Source: Hypomyces perniciosus
Taxonomy: Eukaryota; Ascomycota; Sordariomycetes; Hypocreales; Hypocreaceae
Direction of reading: 5' to 3'
Assembly: GCA_008477525.1 (NCBI GenBank)
Contig: SPDT01000001.1
Location: 248,001-312,000, forward strand
DNA length: 64,000 nt
Shown: positions 55,932-64,000 of the stretch, in pieces
Layout: every line of letters starts with the position of its first letter
Numbering within the stretch: position 1 is the stretch's first letter
Position numbers and translations under genes: made by a program
Notes under the pieces: generated by a model
What the model was told of the DNA's origin: nothing
Seen by the model: the letters and a program-made list of their open reading frames with translations, nothing else
Databases searched by the model: none

Positions 55932-57910
55932 ATGGGTATCCTTCAGATGCCTATCGAGATTATCAGACTCATTGTTGAGAATCTCGACCCAGACGACTTG
56001 TTTCATTTGGCTTTGTGCGGTCGCCGGTTCCAGTATCTTCTCATGGATCAACATGTCTGTCGGATTGTTCTACAGGTCTGTGACGTTATTCCTTGCAGAT
56101 GACTGAGTAATCCTACTGATAGCCGCTTAAGCAAGCCGGGTTTTCTGCTGAATACGAGGATGCCTGTGGCACAGGCAACTATGCTCAGGGACTGCGACGC
56201 CTAGTCAAGCGTCGCGATGCCATCCAAACAGCAAGACCATTCCAAGTCTTAACAGTTGCCAAGGACGCAATCCACTTCATCCTTGCTAACAGTACAATTT
56301 GCTACACAACCATGCAACATGGGGTGGCCAATCAACATGTTATGGGAATCTTCCGCCCTCAAGGATCTGTTATTCAAGAAATAGTCATCGACATTCCTAT
56401 GCTTATCAAAGCCTCAGCAATACCTGATTTTGAAGAAGACCAGCCCTACAAATTTAAGCCATTGTATCAGGCCAGTGGTATAGTATCATGCTTATACGTT
56501 CAAAAGAAACAACGTACATCCAGCAAGTGGCTGCTGGTATGCGATCTCCAAGGCACAAAGATCATAAGTTCCCATTCCCTCGCCTCGACAAGCGACATCT
56601 TTGTTCGCAATAATGACGAGTTTCTCTACTATGGTACCCGATCGGAGCCCGCTGGAGACGGTCAAAAGTGTTGGGTGCTTCGAGGACTGTCCCTTGAAAA
56701 TGGCGAATGGATATCGCAGAGGCTTGTACTCTGGGATCTTTTCGGTGCCGAAATGGGATCGACGATTTGTTTCGAGATTTTTGACGGCCACTTTTACGGC
56801 CTATCAAGTCAGGAACCGGTTGATTCGGGAGAAACCAGATGGAATTCATTCTATTACGCCTTTCGCTTTCGTCTCGGAGATCCCTCGACCACCCAAGTTC
56901 TACCAAGATCTGACCTCTGGCGAAGAAGAGCAACAGAAGGGCCAGTTGATGATCGATGGAGCACCCTTGAACTCTCTAAAGATGAGACATCTGGCAAAAT
57001 ATTCATTATCGAAACCCGAAAAGAACTCCCTTCTACAAAGCCCCAGAGCCAACGCACTTGCTACAAAAAGGAGCTCCTTTTCCCGACTTTGAGTCACGAC
57101 AGTTGTACAATGGACAATTTCGAAGATCCTGACTATTGGAATAACGATATCCATAACGAAATACGCTCACCGAAGTGCTTACATTATGGCGACGGGGGCT
57201 CATCACCTATCCCATTCACGTTCCACGACTCTCCCGTACGCTCCTACAACGCGTCATGTAGGGCCTTTGTGGATCTGGTCAACGATCCCCCGCCTACTCA
57301 ACCAACAGCTAAGCGATTGCGACTTCGGGTAAGGGCACAGGTATCAAGTTTGTGCCCAACAGTCGATATTGACCCACCAACATCAATTTTGCCCAAAGTC
57401 GTGGATGCAACTAGAGACCACGAGGTCCGATTCTGGCCATGCGTGCAAGACACAGAGCCGCAAGATCCTGCTTTGGACCACCTCTATGGGCTATTGAATC
57501 CTCAAGGACACTTTGATGAAGTTGATTGGGCAACAGATGACAGGTTTCTGGTCTATTCTCCAAGACTTTTCAACAACAATGGCAAGCCAAGACCTATCAT
57601 CCTCGTCTCATTTGATCCTGGGCTGCGCCTCCATCGCTTATGCAAATGGTCCTCGTACCACAGTTCAACGAATTGTTGTCAGAGAGGCGCACAATGCAGA
57701 GAAGTTTTGCCAAGTGGCAAAGCTGAAAACAAAGTGACTAGTCTTCTTTGCTCTTCGACAAGCCATGCAACCGAGACAAAGACCAAGAATCAGAAAGAAA
57801 GGGCTGTAGGATCCACTCGAGATTCATCGGCATGCTGGGCGAGTATAATTACCTCAGGCTACATGGATGACAGTGATTGTTTCATACGAGGATTTGACTT
57901 GTCACGATAA
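55932..57910 (+). CDS. F-box protein
   Basis: Exons are 55932-56075 and 56132-57910 (intron 56076-56131), giving 640 aa. The N-terminus is an F-box (MGILQMPIEIIRLIVENLDPDDLFHLALCGRRF, residues about 1-35), the Skp1-binding motif of SCF ubiquitin ligases. After the junction the protein continues with QAGFSAEYEDACGTGNYAQGLRRLVKRRDAI and a long region without an obvious repeat. That region is rich in beta-type segments (YLYNGT-like, CWVLRGLSLENGEWISQRLVLWD) typical of large fungal F-box families. The C-terminus is polar. The upstream frame is open to 55644, but the F-box starts at the ATG 55932, in context GGCCATGG. The substrate is unknown. The late part (after about residue 540) loses coding character, so an unrecognised intron near the 3' end is possible. 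Confidence 0.82.
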
Positions 57911-59166
57911 GTCACATTGCCTGTTCGGCTCACAACATGGAGTGCTGAGGCTTCCAGTCCAACACCAAAGCGCCTTCACAACTGGACCTTGTGCGGTTTC
58001 AATGCATGATGGTAATCTGCAGGTCATTCAATATTGCCCATGAATGGACCCCGGCGTTGTCACCTGCAGAAAATACGACCAACCATCCGCAAGGGGAGGA
58101 AATACCTCCACATGCATACCGGGTGAGCCTTGAAGGGGAAATGGCCGCCGAGTCTTTTGGTACAGCTAGAAGTTAGGCACACTGGCAAGGCTGATAGGGA
58201 AAGCCACGCTTCGCCCTGCTTTTACAGTGTGACCAGGGAGGGCAAAATGTGGAGAGAGCGAACACAACATAATTATCGAGACGCATTCGAAATATAGCCA
58301 GACTTTGCATCATCCGATGCAGCGCATTTATGGAAACGGGATTGGTGAATCACCATTTGACATGGATTCTCCACAGATAGTCGTCACTCACTCCGGGAAC
58401 AGTTAGACTCACTCACCGAAGCTCGCTTGTTATTTGCAAGTCGGTGAGGAGGGTTTTGAAATAGCGCAGCCAACAGCTTTGGGCTATCCTTGATCCCTCA
58501 AGCTGATACAACCTTGTCTCACTCTTGGTAACCAAGACTTCCCTGCTAACCAACGCCATTTACGACATAATAGATAGTACATGACATATATATCTAGGTA
58601 GTATAGATAGTAACACACCCGCCTGTGGTTACTGGAATTGGAAGTCGGGATAAATACTCTCACGCCTTGTCCAACGCATCCCATGTTGGTTGTGATTACT
58701 CGTCATATGTGAGCATAGCCTTCTTAATGCAGCTATCCCCGATATCCGGACCAGGATCGTTGGGCTTGGTAGGATGGTGACAACAGAGCCTCTTTTCGCA
58801 TCATTCCTCTTTCCCCTTTTGTTTTACCCCAAATCCATGTTTCTACTCTCATATGAGAGAGTTTAGCCCCCAAGCGTCGCGTTTCTCTCTGTCTCTCTCA
58901 CCACCAACTATGTCGATGGATTTCAGACACGATTTCTTTTTCCAGTACAACAGGCTCCATGTATGTTTCACAGCTGTTTTCTCTTTAACCCACATTATCG
59001 AAGTAAAACTATAGACAGATAGGCTAGCCTATTCCCGACATGCTACTGCTCTATGAAGGAACCGAAATGACCATTCATTCATTAGTCTTCGTCTTTCTTC
59101 CCTTTCTCAACTGAGTCAGGCCGCGCTGGGGGGCGTTCCGCCATTGCCAGCCTCGCTCCTTTGTTA
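57911..59166. other. Intergenic region
   Basis: 1.26 kb between convergent genes. Short frames only (57991-58176 +, 58484-58684 -). No gene supported. Confidence 0.5.
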
Positions 59167-60643
59167 CTAATTCAACTTGACATAATTTCCTACCGAAAAG
59201 AAAAGGCAGATGTCAGCGTGTTGCTCACGTGGCTGGGTCCAAAGACAGAGAGAGTAAGATTCTTACCTGGAAACTGCCCTTGCTTCCCTTGTAGTTTTCC
59301 TGTCCACCACTCATTCTCACTTTGTGTTCTTTGTACAATCTCGATGACATCGCCTGCCCGGAAACTCAAATCCCCATCCGCCTGCGCAGCATAGTCATAC
59401 AAAGCCGTCACCATCTCCGCTGCTGGCGCACCGCTCAAGCGGCTCGGCTTCGGCTTCGGAGGCGGCGGCGGCTTGCCCTTGGCTGCGGCAACCAAGGCGA
59501 GACTGCTGCCGGGCCTTGTGGAGGCAGAGTACGGAGGTGGTGCTAGGTGATCGGCGGACTCGGAGGGTGGTTGGTAGGGACTAAGCTTAGGGCTCGTGCT
59601 CATCTTCTCTGATGCTGAAGGGCCTGCTGTGAGCAGCCCTTGAGGCTTGCTGGCTTCGAGGGCGGGTCGGTTTTGGTATTTGGGCGGCCGTCGCTGCCCT
59701 GTTGTCTTGAATCGCACGATTGATAACGCCTCGGTTTGTTCTTGGATGTCGCCGCGCTTCTCGATAAAGGCTTCCTCAATATCCCTAGTCAGATCGAAGT
59801 ACCCAATATCACAACGCTGCATCCGCTCGTGTAGTGTGTAGAAGATGTTGAGCTGCATGTAGTAGAAAGACTGGAACAGGGGCTTGATGAACTCTTGTTC
59901 CAACTGGAACAGCTTTGGCAGCTCCTCTTTCAATAAGTTGTTGTAGTATTCAAAGTCCTGGGTCGCCTGTTCGGCATCTCCCTCAGCTTTCCACATGGCC
60001 TTCTCGTCCTTGGCACTACGATCCTTCTTTTCCTGTAGCTTCTTGAGGGTATTGCGATGTCGGTCGTAGTCGAGTTGTTTGTGGTCTCGTTTCAAGGCGG
60101 TCTTGCGGATAACTTTTATGACGTCCAACAGCTCGTTCGCTGGCCTGATCACCCTAGTGTCTATCATTTCCAGCTCCGGTGCAAGCGTCTCCTGCAGCTC
60201 TTTGACAACTGCCTCGTATTCCTCGCAAGCGTTGATACCGTCCGGGTTGCCCTCGATCTTCATAGAATCTGGGTCGGACATGCGGCCGGAGATGGGCTTG
60301 TAGATCTCGGTCATGGCCTTGCTGAACTCGATCTGATGCGAGAGCATGCCATTGATGGCCTCGAAATACTTCTTTGATTCATCGTGGAGCTTCTTGGTCT
60401 CTTTTTCTAGCTCCTGAAAGCGGCGCTCGGCATCCATGTATACGGCATCTTTGGTGCTCTCGCCAATGTTGAACTTGGTCTTGAATTGTTGTGGCGCCTG
60501 TGGTTTTGCTGTTAGTCGCTCATCTCATCATGTGCTTCTAGAACCGTTCCAGAGGGGTTTCGCGAAGCAGTTGCGTCAGATGAGGGGCAGGGGGAGCAGA
60601 GCATTACCCGAGTAAGGCTCTTTGAGAAGCCTTTGAAGCTCAT
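59167..60643 (-). CDS. rvs167: Rvs167/Hob1-type amphiphysin (BAR and SH3)
   Basis: Amphiphysin homologue that bends and scissions membranes at endocytic actin patches. Exons on the minus strand are 60643-60608, 60497-59267 and 59189-59167, giving 429 aa. The 36-nt first exon encodes MSFKGFSKSLTR, and the join reads RAPQQFKTKFN as in the family. The BAR domain covers residues about 15-245 (VYMDAERRFQELEKE, MLSHQIEFSKAM, EFIKPLFQSFYYMQLNIFYTLHERM). A Pro/Ser-rich linker follows, with a PPPPPKPKPSR stretch. The SH3 domain is at the C-terminus (ALYDYAAQADGDLSFRAGDVIE, ENEWWTGKLQGKQGQFPGNYVKLN). The last 23-nt exon supplies NYVKLN. If the last intron (59190-59266) were retained, the frame would stay open to a stop at its end and replace that conserved tail. 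Confidence 0.95.
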
Positions 60644-61428
60644 GGTGAAGAGAGGCGCGTGAGGAGAGAGGGTGGGAGAGGTAAAGGGAAAGAGAGGTTG
60701 CGCGCGCAATGACCGGCGACCCGGAGGGAAATGCACCTTTTGCAGCCCAGACTGGAGGTTTGCCGGCCAAAGTTAATATGTAGTCAGCGTTGGTGGACTG
60801 GTGACGACTTGGACTGTGGCTGTGTCCCGGCATTGTGGCGCATGTGCAGCTCAGTTAGTATTGATCGTGCTGCGTCACTGAGCTGCGTGTTGAGGTACAT
60901 AAGGTATGTATGTAGTAGTACTAAGCGCATGCGCAGAACAGGGTACAGTTTAATGGTTGGAAACCATTGCGAGTGGCTAGAACCGCGCCTCGGTTCCGTC
61001 CGACACAATCTCCTGCTCCCCTGCCGGTATGACGAGCTAATAATAATTCATAAGAAGAACCCGAGAACGACCAGAAAATAAATTAAAAGTACGGCGTACG
61101 CAGTAAGATGAGCCACTATTAGATACGGGGTAATACTCCGTACTGCTTACCTACTCGTAGTAGTATTACTGCTCGGCTTTGGCTTTGACATCCGGCGCCT
61201 TAAGGGTACGGATCGTTTTCTATGTCACTTTTTCGTCATGGCGGAGCTTCCCGGACTTTTCCCAGCCAATCATCGCCCGTTGCGCCACACTTATCCCCGA
61301 GTCCCCGAGCCGATGCATTCTGACAAATTCTGGACCATGAGCCTCCTCCATAAATCTGCACCAGCAACCTTTTTTCTCTTCTCCACTGGCCTCCCAACCT
61401 TGCCAATGCAACTGTCACCACAACAGTC
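60644..61428. other. Divergent promoter region of rvs167 and nfs1
   Basis: 785 bases shared by two divergent housekeeping genes. One TACTCCGTA motif at 61134-61142. No gene. Confidence 0.6.
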
Positions 61429-63206
61429 ATGGCCAGTCTTCCATCATGCGCGCTGAGGTCGGCGAGCCGCCTCGGCTCCAGCACAAGCACAGCGGTCGCT
61501 GCGGCGCCTCTGCGAGGTGTTCGGCGTGCTGCCGTGGTGGCGGGGAGAACTACGAGGCGAGGATATGTGTCCCAGTCCAGGAGGGATAGTGCGCGAGTCC
61601 AGACGGCTATCAAGCTGGATAAGAAAGACTTTGCCGACATCCCACCGCCTCAGATGGATATCTCATCCAACGGCAACATCAAAGTCAGCCCAATGGCTGG
61701 TACGTGGTCCGCGGTATCTCTAGTCGCAAAGCACGAAGGCTAACGTGCCGTTGCAGAGGTCCTGAAGCAAGCAGCCGTGATGGAGGAGGGCCAACGGCCA
61801 ATCTATCTCGACATGCAGGCTACCACCCCCGTGGACCCTCGTGTCCTAGACGCGATGCTGCCGTTCTATGTTGGAGTCTATGGCAACCCTCATTCCCGGA
61901 CACACGCATATGGTTGGGAGAGTGAAAAGGCTGTTGAGGAGGCTCGTGAACACATTGCCAAGCTCATTGGCGCCGACTCCAAGGAGATTATCTTCACCAG
62001 CGGTGCGACCGAGAGCAACAACATGAGCATCAAGGGCGTCGCACGCTTCTTCGGCCGTTCTGGCAAGAAGAAGCACATCATCACAACCCAGACTGAGCAC
62101 AAGTGCGTCCTAGACAGCTGCCGGCATCTGCAGGATGAAGGGTTCGAGATTACGTATCTGTCTGTCCAGAACAACGGATTGATTCGGATGGAAGATCTCG
62201 AGGCAGCCATTCGGCCGGACACTGCTCTGGTCAGTGTGATGGCAGTCAACAACGAGATTGGAGTCATTCAACCACTCGAGCAGATTGGCAAACTCTGCCG
62301 TGAGAAGAAGATTTTCTTTCACACAGATGCTGCGCAGGCTGTTGGCAAGATTCCCATGGATGTCAATGCCATGAACATTGACCTCATGTCAATATCGTCA
62401 CATAAGATTTACGGGCCTAAGGGAATTGGCGCATGCTATGTACGGAGACGACCAAGGGTCAGACTCGACCCCCTCATCACAGGCGGTGGACAGGAACGAG
62501 GTCTGAGGAGTGGTACTCTAGCACCACCCTTGGTCGTTGGTTTCGGCGAGGCCTGCCGCATCGCCAGCGAAGAGCTCCAGGTATGTAGAGTCTTTCCCCC
62601 CGATCCTACATTTACCCCACCACATATGATGATCCGCTTTATACATGCATGGCTTTCTGAATGGCACGTGACAAGGCCGTTCGTGTTGAGTGTAGCAACC
62701 TATCTGATTTATGCCATTGTTCCTATTATTTGTTGGCCTTCAATCAGATCGATCCGGATCACTAACCGAGGCTTATTCTATAGTATGATTCAAAACGAAT
62801 CAAGTTTTTGTCAGATCGCCTGCTGAACGGCCTGCTGGCTATGGAGCACACTTCTCAAAACGGCGACCCTAACTCCTTTTATCCTGGCTGCGTCAATGTG
62901 TCATTTGCTTATGTCGAAGGCGAATCCTTGCTCATGGCACTAAAGGATATTGCCCTGTCTTCCGGCAGTGCATGCACTTCGGCCTCACTTGAACCGAGCT
63001 ACGTCCTCCGAGCGCTTGGAAACAGCGACGAGAATGCGCATAGCAGCATTCGGTTTGGTATTGGCCGCTTCACCACGGAAGCCGAGATTGACTACGTGTT
63101 GAAGGCGGTACAGGAGCGTGTCACGTTCTTGCGTGAGCTGAGTCCGTTGTGGGAGTTGGTACAGGAGGGTATTGATCTTAACACGATCCAGTGGAGTCAA
63201 CATTAA
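61429..63206 (+). CDS. nfs1: Nfs1, mitochondrial cysteine desulfurase
   Basis: A PLP enzyme that removes sulfur from cysteine to supply iron-sulfur cluster assembly on Isu and tRNA thiolation. Exons are 61429-61699, 61757-62580 and 62784-63206, giving 505 aa. The N-terminus (about 1-50) is basic and Ser/Ala/Arg-rich without acidic residues, a mitochondrial presequence. The mature enzyme starts around [17 protein letters not shown]. Landmarks are [29 protein letters not shown], the PLP lysine in [24 protein letters not shown], and the catalytic Cys loop [21 protein letters not shown]. The C-terminal [21 protein letters not shown] is the conserved frataxin/scaffold-binding end. The introns are 57 and 203 nt; the join after EELQ reads [12 protein letters not shown]. 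Identification is secure. Confidence 0.97.
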
Positions 63207-64000
63207 CGTCTCTTTTTGCACATTTTTGAGAGTTATTATGAATTGGGTTTAAGGGGTCCGACCGGCTGGGGTGCCGGATTTGCGCCAGCCGTATCGCTGT
63301 AACAGAATTGTATTACCATGATACCGCACGTTAAATATTATGAACACGATTTAATGACATTCCAGAAGATGAACAGAAGGATATGCTTGTCTTGCTTTGC
63401 TTTTGTGATGGCTGTAGCGTTCACGATGATTGAGGATGTTGGGAGGATGGCGTCTACTTTGTTGTTTCAGCGCGGCCAGAACCAAGTCAGGGCAATTTGG
63501 CTGCCGACATCTACAATGATTCTATACCCGATACTTCGTATAAACATTTCTGATATTCGAGCTCGCCTGGTTTAATGTTGCCGGAGAAGCTGAACGCGTT
63601 GTGCTGATGAGGGCCGTTGCGGCACATACGTCAGAGATCCATTCGACTTAGACATCATACAGAGCAATGGTTCCAATGATCTCATCCTCTTTTCCAATGG
63701 ATGAATGCCAATGTCCCAAATGGGGCAATGAGCTGAACGGAAGAGGAAATGTGAAGTAAATCATGTCTTGACTCTTGAGCCGAGTACCCTGTAGTTCGCG
63801 ACTCATGACGTCACTGTGCCACCCTTCTTGGGAACGGCCTTGATGACATCAATTCTGTGATGCGCCACGACGCTCGATGGCGTCATGGACGTCATTCGCA
63901 AACGGTCAAGTTGGATTGGGTTCAGTTGTTACTATTGTCAACGGCTTCCTGATGTCGTCACAGCATGTGAAGACCGTTGTCATCATGAAGTCCATTTTGG
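63207..64000. other. Non-coding right edge
   Basis: nfs1 3' UTR and downstream DNA. A frame at 63318-63575 has no recognisable product. The region 63806-63994 is rich in TGACGTCA-like and GATGACGTC words, which may be upstream elements of a gene beyond the window. Confidence 0.45.

Overview
The window is nuclear DNA of a filamentous ascomycete (Pezizomycotina). The evidence is short GT-AG introns (about 47-200 nt) with fungal branch-point-like motifs, Zn2Cys6 regulators, an HsbA-type secreted protein, a highly reducing polyketide synthase (HR-PKS), and intron-bearing nuclear tRNA genes. Protein style suggests Sordariomycetes, possibly Hypocreales, but the sequence alone does not fix the genus. 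I rebuilt exon structures by hand from frame, splice motifs and family knowledge. Every multi-exon model closes in phase except the PKS.

Layout. 1-9 kb: a small unrecognised four-exon gene, a TMEM234-like membrane protein (-), the TOR-complex WD40 protein Lst8 (-), a long gene-free stretch, and tRNA-Lys(CUU) (-). 9.7-16 kb: a tail-anchored FHA-domain protein (-) and an IFRD-family protein (+). 16-30 kb: a small secondary-metabolism-like block with an MFS monocarboxylate-type transporter (-), a 15-exon HR-PKS with order KS-AT-DH-MT-ER-KR-ACP (-), and a divergent HsbA-type secreted surface-binding protein (+). The PKS has catalytic motifs in all domains, but the reading frame is broken once, at the AT-DH boundary, where about 35 residues also appear to be missing. 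30-44 kb: tRNA-Ala(AGC), a Zn2Cys6 regulator (+), a gene-poor region holding a 733-bp non-autonomous DNA transposon (55-bp inverted repeats, 8-bp target duplication), then a TMEM19/DUF92 membrane protein (-). 44-64 kb is housekeeping-rich: a regulator with both C2H2 and Zn2Cys6 fingers (+), a TinC-like NIMA-interacting coiled-coil protein (-), Rrp7 (-), tRNA-Leu(AAG) (-), a MOSC/flavin-reductase/2Fe-2S fusion (-), tRNA-Gln(CUG) (+), an F-box protein (+), the BAR-SH3 endocytic protein Rvs167/Hob1 (-) and the mitochondrial cysteine desulfurase Nfs1 (+).

How the genes relate. Most are independent housekeeping loci: TOR signalling (Lst8), ribosome biogenesis (Rrp7), iron-sulfur supply (Nfs1), endocytosis (Rvs167) and mitosis (TinC). 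The MFS transporter, PKS and HsbA protein are adjacent and accessory in character. No regulator or tailoring enzyme lies directly beside the PKS, so it is at best a minimal or decaying cluster. The most notable observations are the single frame break in an otherwise intact PKS, the MITE-like element with an intact target duplication, a 9-bp motif (TACTCCGTA) strongly over-represented in intergenic DNA, and the two-finger-class transcription factor.
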